The position numbers and the translations under genes were made by a program. The notes beneath the pieces were generated by a model. It was not told where the DNA came from, made no database searches, and worked only from the letters and a program-made list of their open reading frames with translations. From Hoyosella levis (lineage in GTDB: Bacteria > Actinomycetota > Actinomycetes > Mycobacteriales > Mycobacteriaceae), in assembly GCF_026008515.1 (NCBI RefSeq), contig NZ_BQYM01000014.1, positions 1 to 64,000 of the forward strand: DNA of 64,000 nt, in the 5' to 3' direction. Of this stretch, positions 35,719-44,111 are shown piece by piece. The first letter of the stretch is position 1; the number at the start of each line of letters is the position of its first letter.

Positions 35719-36921
35719 ATGACAACACCACACGCGCCAGGGCCGGGCCCGCACTTGCCCTGGGCCGTCGAGCACAACAGGCGCGCGCTGGTCCCCATCG
35801 CCGTCATGGTCATCATGGCGATCATCGCCGTGCTGCTCCTTGGGCTCACCATGCTGCAAGCCGGAGCCGCGGCCAGCCTTGGCTCAGCGATCCTCGCGTT
35901 CGTGCCGGTCATCCCGCTCGCCGCGCTTTTCCTCTGGGTGGACCGATGGGAGCCCGAGCCGGGCCGCATGCTGCTTGCCGCGTTCATGTGGGGCTCGAGC
36001 ATGGCCGTGCTCATCGCCCTCATCTCCGGCACGGTCCTCAACATCACCTGGGCCGCCATTCTCAGTGATCTTGGTGCCTACGCATTCAGCCTTGCCGTCA
36101 CCGCGCCGATTACCGAGGAGATCTGCAAGGGCCTGTTCATGGTGTGGCTGTTCACCTTCCGGCGCCGCGAGATCGACGGCATCGTCGACGGGATCGTCTA
36201 TGCCGGCCTGGTCGGCGTCGGGTTCGCGTTCACCGAGAACATCTTCTACCTCTCCGGAGCGCTCAGTACCGAGGGAATCGAGGGAGGAATCCTGACCTTT
36301 GTGCTGCGCTGCGTGATCAGCCCGTTCGCGCACCCGCTGTTCACCATCATGCTGGGCATCGGACTGGGGCTGGCGGTGCAGAGCGCCCGCAGCGAGGTCA
36401 AGTACGCCGCTCCCGTCGTCGGACTGCTCGCCGCGATGCTGCTGCACGCCCTGTGGAATGGGTCCACCTTGCTGCTCGGTGGCTACGGATTCATGCTCGT
36501 CTACATCTTCATCATGCTGCCCGCGCTCGTCGCCACCATCGTGCTGGTGATCTGGCAGCGCCGCCGCCTGCAGCGCGTGGTTGCCCAGCAGCTCCCCGCG
36601 ATGGTCGCGGCCAACCTCATCACGCCCGACGAGACGCCCCACCTCGCGTGCCTCGCCGGGCGCCGGGACTGGCGCGCGACAGTGCGGCAGCGCCACGGCC
36701 GCGCGGCCGCCGATGCGGTCCGCGAGTACCACGCCGTGGTCACCGAGCTCGCCATCCTCTACGACCGCATCGAGCGCGGTGCCATCGGCGCTTACCGGGC
36801 CCGCTATGAGCCCGAGCTCGTCCACGGCCTGCGCGCGGCCCGCGCCCGCGTGATCAACCAGCCCACCGCGCTGCGGACTGCCGCCGCTTCCGTGTCGCGC
36901 GGCAACCCGTACTTCCGCTAG
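35719..36921 (+). CDS. PrsW family intramembrane metalloprotease
   Basis: A 400-residue membrane protein with about eight helices. The glutamic-type protease signatures are present: ITEEICKGL near residue 132, ENIFYLSG, ISPFAHPLFT and LHALWNGS, whose His residues and Glu pair form the metal site. A C-terminal cytoplasmic region of about 100 residues (from about 290) is rich in Arg. PrsW proteins cleave membrane proteins such as anti-sigma factors. The substrate here is unknown; an ECF sigma gene lies about 4 kb away but has no adjacent anti-sigma. Its TAG stop shares a CTAG with the stop of the convergent fabH. Confidence 0.88.
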   Translation: MTTPHAPGPGPHLPWAVEHNRRALVPIAVMVIMAIIAVLLLGLTMLQAGAAASLGSAILAFVPVIPLAALFLWVDRWEPEPGRMLLAAFMWGSSMAVLIALISGTVLNITWAAILSDLGAYAFSLAVTAPITEEICKGLFMVWLFTFRRREIDGIVDGIVYAGLVGVGFAFTENIFYLSGALSTEGIEGGILTFVLRCVISPFAHPLFTIMLGIGLGLAVQSARSEVKYAAPVVGLLAAMLLHALWNGSTLLLGGYGFMLVYIFIMLPALVATIVLVIWQRRRLQRVVAQQLPAMVAANLITPDETPHLACLAGRRDWRATVRQRHGRAAADAVREYHAVVTELAILYDRIERGAIGAYRARYEPELVHGLRAARARVINQPTALRTAAASVSRGNPYFR

Positions 36922-37976
36922 AAGCTCGGGATCTCCGGCGTCGGCGGCAGCGTGACAACCTGCCCCGCGTAGGACAGCCCCGCGCCGAACCCCAGGAGCA
37001 GGGCTATCTGTCCGCCCTTGGCCTTGCCAGTGACGAGCATCTCCTCGATCGCCAGCGGGATCGAGGCAGCGGAGGTGTTGCCCGTGTTCTCGATGTCGTT
37101 GGCCACGGGAACGTCGTCGCGCAGCCCGAGGTTCTTCTTCATCAGGTCGTTGATACGGGAATTCGCCTGGTGCGGGATGAACACATCGATGTCGTCGGCG
37201 GACATGCCCGACTCCTCGAGGGTGCGCGATAGCGCCTTGGGCAAGGTGATCGCTGCCCAGCGGAAGACGCGCGGGCCCTCCATGTTGATCGTCATTCGTC
37301 CGACCTGCTCCACGGCCGGGTCAGTGCCCTGCAGGTTGTTGGCACGATCCATGTACTCGTCGAGCGCGTAGTTCTGCGAGATCGCCGACGAGTTCTCGCC
37401 GTCGCTGCCCCACACGGTGGGGGAGATGCCGTTCTCCTCGCTGGGCCCCACCAAGACAGCCCCGGCGCCGTCGCCGAAGATGAAGCCGGTGCTGCGATCA
37501 GTGAGGTCGAGGCCCTTGGACATGGTCTCCATGCCGATGACCACGACATACTTCGAGGTTCCCGCGCGGATCAGGTCCGCGGCGATCGCGAGGCCGTAGC
37601 CGAAGCCGCTGCATCCGGCCGTCAGGTCGAACGCGGCGATGCCGTTGAGGCCGAGCTCGTAGGCGACCTCGGGAGCACCGTGGGGCACCTGGTTGGGCCA
37701 GGTGCTGGTCGCGAGGATGAGCGCACCGATCTCGGATCGTTCCACGCCACTATTGGCGATCGCCCGCTCCGCCGCCGTGATCGACAGGAACTTGCCATCC
37801 TCGTCATCGCTCACCCAGCGGCGGTTCCGGATGCCGCTGCGGTCGTAGATCCACTCGTCCGAGGAATCAAGGACCTCGCACACCTCGTCGTTGCTCACCA
37901 ACCGCCTGGGCCGGTACGCGCCGATGCCGAGCATGGCTACGTTCTGGTGTCCGGTCCTCGATGCAATGCTGACCAC
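36918..37976 (-). CDS. fabH: Beta-ketoacyl-ACP synthase III (KAS III, FabH)
   Basis: A 352-residue thiolase-fold enzyme. The catalytic triad is visible: Cys122 in DLTAGCSGF, His in PHQAN and Asn in ENTGNTSAAS. It starts fatty-acid (and in mycobacteria meromycolate) synthesis by condensing acyl-CoA with malonyl-ACP. Length and the Cys position match mycobacterial FabH. The GTG at 37976 is chosen because AAAGGAG lies at the right distance; the longer open frame upstream lacks a site. A 16-bp palindrome in the leader (37999) may control it. It is a single-gene unit. Confidence 0.9.
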   Translation of the reverse strand: MVSIASRTGHQNVAMLGIGAYRPRRLVSNDEVCEVLDSSDEWIYDRSGIRNRRWVSDDEDGKFLSITAAERAIANSGVERSEIGALILATSTWPNQVPHGAPEVAYELGLNGIAAFDLTAGCSGFGYGLAIAADLIRAGTSKYVVVIGMETMSKGLDLTDRSTGFIFGDGAGAVLVGPSEENGISPTVWGSDGENSSAISQNYALDEYMDRANNLQGTDPAVEQVGRMTINMEGPRVFRWAAITLPKALSRTLEESGMSADDIDVFIPHQANSRINDLMKKNLGLRDDVPVANDIENTGNTSAASIPLAIEEMLVTGKAKGGQIALLLGFGAGLSYAGQVVTLPPTPEIPSF

Positions 37977-37998
37977 TTGTTCGGCTCCTTTGCCGTGA

Positions 37999-38014
37999 TG
38001 CCACGCTCGTGGCA
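37999..38014. promoter_or_regulatory. Perfect palindrome in the fabH leader
   Basis: TGCCAC-GCTC-GTGGCA, with perfect 6-bp arms, centred about 30 bp before the fabH GTG. It may be a repressor site or a leader hairpin. The FasR/MabR-type consensus was not recognised. Confidence 0.4.
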
Positions 38015-38207
38015 CTAAACCTATCCGCAACAGCCTATCCACAACACTTGTCCGGGGCCTATAGCCCCCATCACTACCGTGGCAGGGAATTCCAGCGGGA
38101 GCGGGATTGCTCGCGGGCGCGCGCCGGTCCCGCCGTTTGGGCCGGCCCGGCGCGCGTGCCGTGCCTATGATGCGGTGTCGGCGGCAACACGCATCGGAGG
38201 TCGTGTG

Positions 38208-39392
38208 GTGAACGTGTCGGAGCGGTGGCGGCGCAAGGCAACCCCGGAGCAGCTCGCGGCCGAGGCGGCCAAGCAGGCGCTGGAGAATCCGGATATCGAG
38301 CGGAAGCAGCCGCTCATCGCGGCAACGTCGATGCTCGGGGCCGGCAGCGAGGCGATCAACCGCGCCATCACGAGCGCGCTCGGCAAGACCCGGGCAGCGG
38401 CGGAGGACGCTGCAGCGGCGGCGGTCGGCGAGACCGTCGGCAAGGTCGCCGAGGAAGTCGCCGGGATGGTCATCGATAGCCCGGTGCTGTCGCCCGCGCT
38501 GCGGGCGTCGGCGATCACCGTCGCGAGCCCGGTGGGCAGGGCGGGGACGAAGGTCGCCTGGCTCGCCTCGGCGAGCCCCATTGGCTGGGCCGTGGGCAAT
38601 GTGGGGTCGCTGGCCGCGTCGTCACCCGTGACGCGGCGGCTCGAGACCGCAGCGAAGGAAACGCTGGGGGCGGCGCTGGTCAACGATACGACCAGCGCGG
38701 CGCTGAGCGTGGTGGTCGATGCTGCCCTCGATGCGACGGTCGATGTGGCGATCCCGATGCTGATCGAGCTCTCGGTCGATACCGCGGTCGATATCGTGCG
38801 CAGCACCATCCTGCAGGGCGCGGGCACTCTCTCCAGCCTCACCCCGACGGACGCTGACGATGCCGTGATGGCGCGCGCGGTGAACCTGGCGTTCAACAAC
38901 CCCTTGTCGGGGACGGCGCAGAAGTTCGTGATCAAGGCGGTGCAGCTCGCGGCCCGGGGCGCGGCCGCAGGAGTAGTGGGGCCCGTCGTGCGGGCCGCGG
39001 CGGAGCAAGCGCGCGGCGAGATCATCAGGACGCTGCTCGGCGAGGTGATCGTGAACACCCCGGTCGCGTTGACCGGAGCGGCGGTGAGCGCGACGCGGGA
39101 CATCGTGACCTGGGAGGGCGGCAATGCCGACGATGCGGAGCGCATACTGCACACGGCGATCACCCGCGCCGTTGTGGATGTGGTGCAGGCGAGCGCTCGC
39201 CCGGCGGCGACGCTGGCGGTTCGCAGCGTCATCACCGGGACAGTCGTGACCACAGCAATCAATGCGGCGGTGGATGCGGCGCAGGATTCGGTGCGCAATA
39301 CCGCCGAGCTCGTCACGGCCTCGCCCGGTCGCTTGCGGGGCTTCCTGCGCTGGCGGCGGAAGGAAGCCGGGCAGGATGCCGACGAGGGGTAG
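38208..39392 (+). CDS. Large alanine-rich helical protein, function unknown
   Basis: About 394 residues with high Ala, Val and Thr content. No signal peptide, convincing membrane anchor or catalytic motif is present. The GTG at 38208 follows GGAGG by 7 bp; the GTG at 38205 is an alternative. The sequence shows repeated motifs of the type TAVDVAIPM / DATVDVA and AARGAAAGVVGPVVRAAAEQAR, suggesting a bundle of amphipathic helices that may associate with membrane or lipid. It ends RWRRKEAGQDADEG. A strong terminator follows. I do not recognise a family. Confidence 0.72.
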   Translation: MNVSERWRRKATPEQLAAEAAKQALENPDIERKQPLIAATSMLGAGSEAINRAITSALGKTRAAAEDAAAAAVGETVGKVAEEVAGMVIDSPVLSPALRASAITVASPVGRAGTKVAWLASASPIGWAVGNVGSLAASSPVTRRLETAAKETLGAALVNDTTSAALSVVVDAALDATVDVAIPMLIELSVDTAVDIVRSTILQGAGTLSSLTPTDADDAVMARAVNLAFNNPLSGTAQKFVIKAVQLAARGAAAGVVGPVVRAAAEQARGEIIRTLLGEVIVNTPVALTGAAVSATRDIVTWEGGNADDAERILHTAITRAVVDVVQASARPAATLAVRSVITGTVVTTAINAAVDAAQDSVRNTAELVTASPGRLRGFLRWRRKEAGQDADEG

Positions 39393-39404
39393 CGCGCGCA
39401 CGAG

Positions 39405-39436
39405 GAAGAGCCCGGACATCATTGTCCGGGCTCTTC
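39405..39436. terminator. Rho-independent-like hairpin between convergent genes
   Basis: Perfect 14-bp arms (GAAGAGCCCGGACA and its complement) surround a 4-nt loop, 12 bp after the stop at 39392 and 29 bp before the stop of the convergent NlpC/P60 gene. It is followed by a short mixed tract rather than a T-run. Confidence 0.87.
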
Positions 39437-39465
39437 TGCTCAGGTCAGGCTAGTGGCGGTGCTGC

Positions 39466-40020
39466 TCAGTAGCGGCGCGCGCTGTGGAACGGGAAGTCCC
39501 CGAGGTTGTCGACCTTCACGGGGGAGGACGAGTTGAGCGCGTGGACGACCTGCCCGTTGCCGATGTAGATCCCGGCGTGCGAGGCACCGCCGTACATGAG
39601 GACGACGTCGCCGGCCTGCAGGTTGTTGATGCTCACCGGAGCGCCGCCCGCGGCCTGGCTCTGGCTGGTGCGGGGAACCTGCTTGCCTACCTGGCCATGG
39701 GCCCACTGGACGAGCCCGGAGCAGTCGAAGGCGTTCGGGCCGGAGGCGCCATACACGTAGGGGGAGCCAACCTTGCTGAGGGCGGCGTCAGCGACGGCCT
39801 GTCCCTCGGAGACGGCGGGGGCCGCGATGTCGGTGATGTTGCCCGCGGGGGCAGCGATGTCGATGACGGGTCCGGCGGTGGCGGGGACCTCGATGGCGCC
39901 GATCCCGGGCACCGAGATCGTGTCAGCCGCTGCCTGCATCGCGGGGACGACCGCGGTGGCGGAGAGGATTCCGGCGATGAAGGCGGTGCGAGCGGAACGC
40001 TTGAGAGTGATGGAAGCCAT
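39466..40020 (-). CDS. Secreted NlpC/P60 peptidoglycan endopeptidase
   Basis: A 184-residue exported protein. A signal peptide (LKRSARTAFIAGILSATAV, cleavage near AADT) is followed by a short linker with repeated IDIAAPA. The NlpC/P60 domain (about 75-184) has catalytic Cys100 in FDCSGLVQW and His148 in SHAGIYIG, with His160 as probable third residue. It should cut the D-Glu to diaminopimelate bond in stem peptides. The size and organisation resemble the small mycobacterial RipB/RipD-type proteins. The ATG at 40020 has AAGGAGC. A GTCAC-N6-ATTAC motif upstream suggests control by MtrA. Confidence 0.9.
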   Translation of the reverse strand: MASITLKRSARTAFIAGILSATAVVPAMQAAADTISVPGIGAIEVPATAGPVIDIAAPAGNITDIAAPAVSEGQAVADAALSKVGSPYVYGASGPNAFDCSGLVQWAHGQVGKQVPRTSQSQAAGGAPVSINNLQAGDVVLMYGGASHAGIYIGNGQVVHALNSSSPVKVDNLGDFPFHSARRY

Positions 40021-40064
40021 GGGGTGTTGCTCCTTGGATTGGATTGCCGCGGCCAGGCACGGGC

Positions 40065-40090
40065 AACGGGTAGTGAATCTGGCACCCGTT
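40065..40090. promoter_or_regulatory. Hairpin in the leader of the NlpC/P60 gene
   Basis: Perfect 7-bp arms AACGGGT and ACCCGTT around a 12-nt loop, 45 bp before the start codon. It could affect translation or mRNA stability. Confidence 0.4.
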
Positions 40091-40153
40091 GTCTTTGGAT
40101 GGTCGGCGACTGATCCGCCCCGTGTGTTGCTCGGGGGACCGCCGCTCCGTTCG

Positions 40154-40169
40154 GTCACAAGAAGATTAC
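40154..40169. promoter_or_regulatory. Possible MtrA-type direct repeat upstream of the NlpC/P60 gene
   Basis: GTCAC-AAGAAG-ATTAC, two pentamers six bases apart, resembles the GTYAC direct repeats bound by actinobacterial MtrA, which controls cell-wall hydrolases. It lies 134 bp upstream of the start at 40020. The match is imperfect in the second pentamer. Confidence 0.35.
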
Positions 40170-40510
40170 GAAATGGCAACGGCAACGTCTAGAGCTGGCC
40201 TTTTGTCGCCGCTGCTGTGGCGTTGGGCACACTGCTTGCTCCAGCAAGCGGGTGCTAGCACGTGGGATGGGCAGTTTGCTGCTATGAACTGCAAATTCAC
40301 CAACTCGGAATGCGGAGAAGTCCTGTCAACCCCCGCGGTGTCGCTCCCAGAATGGGCTGCCGCGCCATTTGTTCAGCGATGCGCGATATCATCCCAGCTC
40401 GCGCGGCATTTCGGCCGATCCGTTGGCGCAAGGGATGTGACGATGGTCTCATTTTCGCGGCCTGCGCGTGAACGGCAGCGAGAGGCGGCCCGCAGCGGGC
40501 CCGGCGTTAC
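40170..40510. other. Gene-free stretch, less GC-rich
   Basis: About 340 bp between the promoter region of the NlpC/P60 gene and the end of the DoxX-like gene. Base composition is visibly less GC-biased than the neighbouring genes, and no frame shows coding character. Only a small stem (CTTGCTCCAGCAAG) is visible. It may be a decayed gene or a long leader. Confidence 0.6.
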
Positions 40511-40918
40511 CTACCCGCGCGCCTTCAACGCCTCGGTGACCAGCGGAACCTGCAAGGGAAGCCGGGCTATCGCCCCCGCCTTCATCCACGGCGACAACCG
40601 GCTCGACCGTAGCCAGTCGACCGTCATCTGCACGTTGGCCGGGAATACCGCCACGAACAGCAGCGCGGCGAGAGTGGCCCCTGCCCGCTGCGTGCGCGGC
40701 ACGGCCAGCGCCCCCGCGATGCCCAGTTCGGCCACCCCGGATGCCTGCGTGTACCAGCGTGGCTCGCCCGGAAGGAAGCGCGGCACGATCCGATCGAAGA
40801 ACTGCGGTGCCACGAAATGCACCACGCCCGCGCCACCAAGGAGCGCGGCGAGGCGCAACGCCGCGGCACGGCCAGGGCGATCAGAAGCGGGCACGGCAGG
40901 CGGGGGCGCGGAACTCAT
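40511..40918 (-). CDS. DoxX-like small membrane protein
   Basis: About 135 residues with four hydrophobic segments, in the DoxX/DoxD-like pattern. The VVHFVAPQFFDRIVPRFLP motif, the central GVAELGIAGAL and VAVFPANVQM are shared with the protein at 48471-48935, showing that the two are paralogues. Members are associated with thiol or redox stress in some actinobacteria; the role here is unknown. The ATG at 40918 is preferred; one four codons upstream (40930) is possible. Confidence 0.8.
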   Translation of the reverse strand: MSSAPPPAVPASDRPGRAAALRLAALLGGAGVVHFVAPQFFDRIVPRFLPGEPRWYTQASGVAELGIAGALAVPRTQRAGATLAALLFVAVFPANVQMTVDWLRSSRLSPWMKAGAIARLPLQVPLVTEALKARG

Positions 40919-41025
40919 GCCTGCCAGCATGCCCGATCGGCACGCGGTCCGCCCGGGAGGGGCTGGAATGGCTCCCGGCCCGGTCTAGCGAGCCACCGCG
41001 AAGTCGCTGCAGCAGCGGCGTCCCG

Positions 41026-41565
41026 TCACGCGGCGCCCACCAGGTCATAGGTCTCCGCCAGCGCCCGCGCTAGCTGCGCCCGGGCCCTGCTGAGCCGGGA
41101 GCGCACTGTCTGCACCGGGATGCCCAGGTGCGCGGCGAGCTCGCGGTAGGGCATCGCGGTGTACTCGCGCAGCACCAGCACCGCTCGGAAGTCATCGGAG
41201 AGCCTCGCGAGTGCGGCATTGATCGCGTCCCTGTCGGCAGTCTGCTCGGCATGATCGAACTGATCATCGGCGAGGTCCAGCGAGTGCAGGTCGACCGCGA
41301 GATCGCGGCGCGACCTCACGATCATCTTCGACGAGTTCGCGGCGATCGTGTACGCCCACGTCCCGAAAGTCGCTTCCCCCCGGAACCTGTGCAGGTTTTG
41401 CCATGCTGCTGCCAGCGCATTCTGCAGCGCATCCTCGGCATCGTGTCGATCGTTGGTGATGCGGTAGCAGATTGTCCACAGCCGGCTGCGGTACCGGGTG
41501 ACGAGCTCGGCGAATGCCCGCTCGTCCCCGCGGCGCGCACGGTCGATCAGTTCTTTCTCGGACAC
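41026..41565 (-). CDS. RNA polymerase sigma factor, ECF subfamily
   Basis: A 179-residue sigma-70-family factor. Region 2 (about 10-75) holds AFAELVTRYRSRLWTICYR and DAEDALQNALAAAWQNLHRF. Region 4 (about 115-170) has YTAMPYRELAAHLGIPVQTVRSRLSRAR, the DNA-binding helix-turn-helix. It starts with GTG at 41565 after a GGGGGG tract, which is unusual as a ribosome site. No anti-sigma gene follows downstream (the next features are a gap and a DoxX-like gene), so control is not by a co-encoded partner. Hairpin-forming repeats are present upstream (41590-41630). Confidence 0.88.
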   Translation of the reverse strand: MSEKELIDRARRGDERAFAELVTRYRSRLWTICYRITNDRHDAEDALQNALAAAWQNLHRFRGEATFGTWAYTIAANSSKMIVRSRRDLAVDLHSLDLADDQFDHAEQTADRDAINAALARLSDDFRAVLVLREYTAMPYRELAAHLGIPVQTVRSRLSRARAQLARALAETYDLVGAA

Positions 41566-41684
41566 AATCCCCCCCAGGTTGTGATAAATCCCAGGCCCCT
41601 GCCTGGTTACAGATGCACCCCCCGGTGCATGAGCTATATCGCCTTGTGACTGCTAAATGTCACACTCGTACGAAGTGTTGTGCA

Positions 41685-41873
41685 TCACATGCCCGCGGCA
41701 TGGCGTTCGTCGAAACCTGCGACCGAGTCCGGCACGAGGTGGTCGAGCGTCCGGCGGCCCGGGTCAGCGCTGGCGAGCTGGAGCATCCTCGACCATTCGG
41801 CATCGGTCAGGACGGGAATCGGAGCGGCCTCGATCCCGAGGGAACGGGCGAGTGGGTCGATGGTGGGGACCAA
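41685..41873 (-). CDS. Small protein of 62 residues, unknown function
   Basis: A 62-codon frame from a TTG at 41873, preceded by AGGAAGGA at plausible spacing. Codon use is strongly G/C at third positions, like real genes here, and the product (VPTIDPLARSLG, TDAEWSRMLQL, DHLVPDSVAGF) has a balanced composition. No family is recognised. It lies downstream of the large hairpin at 42016 and of the lipase gene. Confidence 0.45.
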   Translation of the reverse strand: MVPTIDPLARSLGIEAAPIPVLTDAEWSRMLQLASADPGRRTLDHLVPDSVAGFDERHAAGM

Positions 41874-42015
41874 GGGGGGTTCCTTCCTCGTGCGGGAGTC
41901 GGGCTCGTGGCCCTCGGGCGGATGCGACTTGAATCGCGAACGATGCGCCGTTCTCTCTTATGTTGCAGCAGGCTCGCGAAAAGTTCCCACCCGCCGCTGC
42001 GCGAGGTCCACCTCC

Positions 42016-42085
42016 GGATCTGCGAGCGAAAGTCAACAGATGTCCGTTTCCTGGGCGTGATTTGTTGACATTCGCTCGCAGATCC
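42016..42085. terminator. Long inverted repeat (25-bp arms) downstream of the lipase gene
   Basis: The left arm begins GGATCTGCGAGCGAA and the right arm is its reverse complement with two mismatches over 25 bp; the loop is 20 nt. Placed 50 bp after the lipase stop in the transcribed direction, it would form a very stable hairpin. Its length is beyond a usual terminator, so a mobile or regulatory origin is also possible. Confidence 0.75.
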
Positions 42086-42135
42086 CCGCGGGCGGCGTGT
42101 GGTGCGGCCTGTGGGGCGGCCTGTGGGACGCGCGG

Positions 42136-43335
42136 CTAGTCGGCGAGCGCCTGCTCGACAAAGCCGCGCACCTCCGGCAACGAATGCTCGAGGATGTCCC
42201 GATGGTCGGCTTCCTCGTACAGCTTGAGCTCCACGGGCGCGCCGGAGGCCTCGAGCTCCGCGGCGAACGCCACGACCACAGGAGCGGGCACATCGATATC
42301 CAGGCCGCCCTGCACGATCAGCACCGGATCGCCGTAGCCTCGCACCGGAACCTCCGCCATTGCCCGCACCGCATCGAGAAACCCAGGGATGTCCCGCCAC
42401 GCGGTGGTGAACACATCTCCCGGGCGCACGCCCTCGACGTCGTACCACAACTGCCAGCCGCACACCGTCGCCGCGCTATCGATCAAAGCTCGCCCGCGAG
42501 CCGTGAGGTGATCATTCACCGGCACCTCGGGCGCGGCCTCGCGCACCGCCGTCGCCAGCATCACCGCATAGCTCATCAGCCCCTGCGGCAGTGGCACCAG
42601 GACCAGCGGATCCATCGCCAGAGCCAGATCCTCCACGTTGACTCCGGGCGCGATGCCCACGGTTCCCCGGAAGTCCAGGGCCCCGTCCGGATCGAGCACA
42701 TCCGCCTGGTTGCCGGTGAAGAGCGCGGCCTGGCCACCTTGCGAATGACCCATCACCAGCCACTCCGGAGCCAGCGCGACATCGAGCTCGTGCGCCGCCC
42801 GGACCGAGTTCACCACCGACGCCGCTTCGACCGCGCCATTGAGATACGAATGCAGGCCCGGGGTGCCCAAGCCCTGGTAGTCCGTGATCACCAGCGCATA
42901 TCCGGCATCCAGCCAGCCGCCGAGGTACGCCGCGCCCTCCTCGTACCACGGCAGGGCGGACGGGGTGCAATCGTCGCCAAGCCCAACAGTGCCATGGGCG
43001 AACGCGATGGTCTTCCAGCCCCCACGCGGCGGCGGACCTTGTGGCAGGAAGACCGCGGCCGTGCTCAGCGCCATCCGGCCATGCTGGTCCCGCGTCGTGT
43101 AGGCATAGCGATGCGCCTCTGCCGTACCGGGCAGCCAGAGCGAAGCATCGAGCTCCGTAGCCGCCACCAAGACACCTGGAGCGCTTGGCAGCGGGTCGGC
43201 ATGCTCCCGCACATCAAGGCCCGACCAGACTGGCGCGGACTGCGCATGAGCAGGCGCCGCAGCAGGGATCACGAGAGTGGCGCACAGCAGGGCGGCAGGG
43301 ACCGCGAACGCGGGCGCGAAACGACGAATCAGCAC
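42136..43335 (-). CDS. Secretory lipase (LIP family)
   Basis: A 399-residue exported alpha/beta hydrolase. The signal peptide (MLIRRFAPAF, cleavage near AHA-QS at 31) precedes the catalytic domain. The nucleophile elbow GHSQGG has Ser198, the acid is probably in GGLDIDVP and the His in EEADHRD near 375. A Cys pair (DDCTPS and TVCGWQ) probably forms a disulfide. The family (PF03583-like) includes secreted actinobacterial and fungal lipases acting on triglycerides and esters. It is a single-gene unit with a strong hairpin downstream. Confidence 0.87.
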   Translation of the reverse strand: MLIRRFAPAFAVPAALLCATLVIPAAAPAHAQSAPVWSGLDVREHADPLPSAPGVLVAATELDASLWLPGTAEAHRYAYTTRDQHGRMALSTAAVFLPQGPPPRGGWKTIAFAHGTVGLGDDCTPSALPWYEEGAAYLGGWLDAGYALVITDYQGLGTPGLHSYLNGAVEAASVVNSVRAAHELDVALAPEWLVMGHSQGGQAALFTGNQADVLDPDGALDFRGTVGIAPGVNVEDLALAMDPLVLVPLPQGLMSYAVMLATAVREAAPEVPVNDHLTARGRALIDSAATVCGWQLWYDVEGVRPGDVFTTAWRDIPGFLDAVRAMAEVPVRGYGDPVLIVQGGLDIDVPAPVVVAFAAELEASGAPVELKLYEEADHRDILEHSLPEVRGFVEQALAD

Positions 43336-43520
43336 TCCGCGACGCTAGCGCTCGTCCGGGAGTGCCTGTGGCCGTACGTGTTTCATGATCATGAACGGTT
43401 GTTCGCGGCTGTATCGCGCATGCGGCGAGCACCCGGGCCTGATACCCGGCTTGCTTGCCGGGCCGCGCTCTTTGGTGGGATGCTCGTCAGCACGCGGCCC
43501 CAGCATCGCGAGGAGCAGCC

Positions 43521-44078
43521 ATGCCCGACTATCCGATCCGCATCGTGCGGTTCCTCGTCTCGCCCGCGCACGCCTACTTCGGACGGCCCAAGGACGGCCC
43601 CGCCACCGTTCCCACCGAGTTGCCCGGCACCATCGAATGCATCGCGGGCAAGGGCATCCGCGGGGATCGCTTCTTCAACGTCCGCGCGCACACCGAGGCC
43701 GCCGTCACCTTCCTTGCCGCAGAGGCCTGGGACGCCGCCTGCGCTCGAGCGGGCACGAGCGCCGTGCCCGAGCTCGCTCGCCGCAACATCCTTGTCCGCG
43801 GCGTGGAGCTCGATCGGCTGCGCGGCGAGGACTTCACACTCACGACCGGGGCTGGCAGCGTCGTGTTCCACGGTGGGCGGCCCGCGCATCCTTGTGCCTG
43901 GATGGACACGATGATCGCGCCCGGCATGCGCAAGGCGCTCGTGGGCAGGGGCGGCATCCGCGCGGGAGTGCTTGCTAGTGGCGTGCTCGGGCTCGGCGAG
44001 GCGATCCTGTCGTGCGAGGTGCTTCTGGATGCCGCGCGGGCGGCGGATCCCGTTATGCGCGCGCAGCCACTCGGTTGA
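43521..44078 (+). CDS. MOSC domain protein
   Basis: A 185-residue MOSC (molybdenum cofactor sulfurase C-terminal) domain protein. Family landmarks are GIRGDRFFN near residue 55, RRNILVRGVEL, and the conserved Cys in GRPAHPCAWMD near 127. Such stand-alone MOSC proteins are thought to handle sulfur or Moco-type groups. The ATG at 43521 follows AGGAGC. No molybdenum enzyme gene is adjacent, so the role is open. Confidence 0.87.
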   Translation: MPDYPIRIVRFLVSPAHAYFGRPKDGPATVPTELPGTIECIAGKGIRGDRFFNVRAHTEAAVTFLAAEAWDAACARAGTSAVPELARRNILVRGVELDRLRGEDFTLTTGAGSVVFHGGRPAHPCAWMDTMIAPGMRKALVGRGGIRAGVLASGVLGLGEAILSCEVLLDAARAADPVMRAQPLG

Positions 44079-44111
44079 GCGCGCTGCTAATCCGGCGCGC
44101 CCACCCCGCCG

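Noticed and set aside
40021-40200. Possible cyclic-di-AMP (ydaO) riboswitch before the NlpC/P60 gene
   Set aside because: Such riboswitches often precede cell-wall hydrolases in actinobacteria, but the conserved blocks I know for the class are not visible; only a simple hairpin is present.
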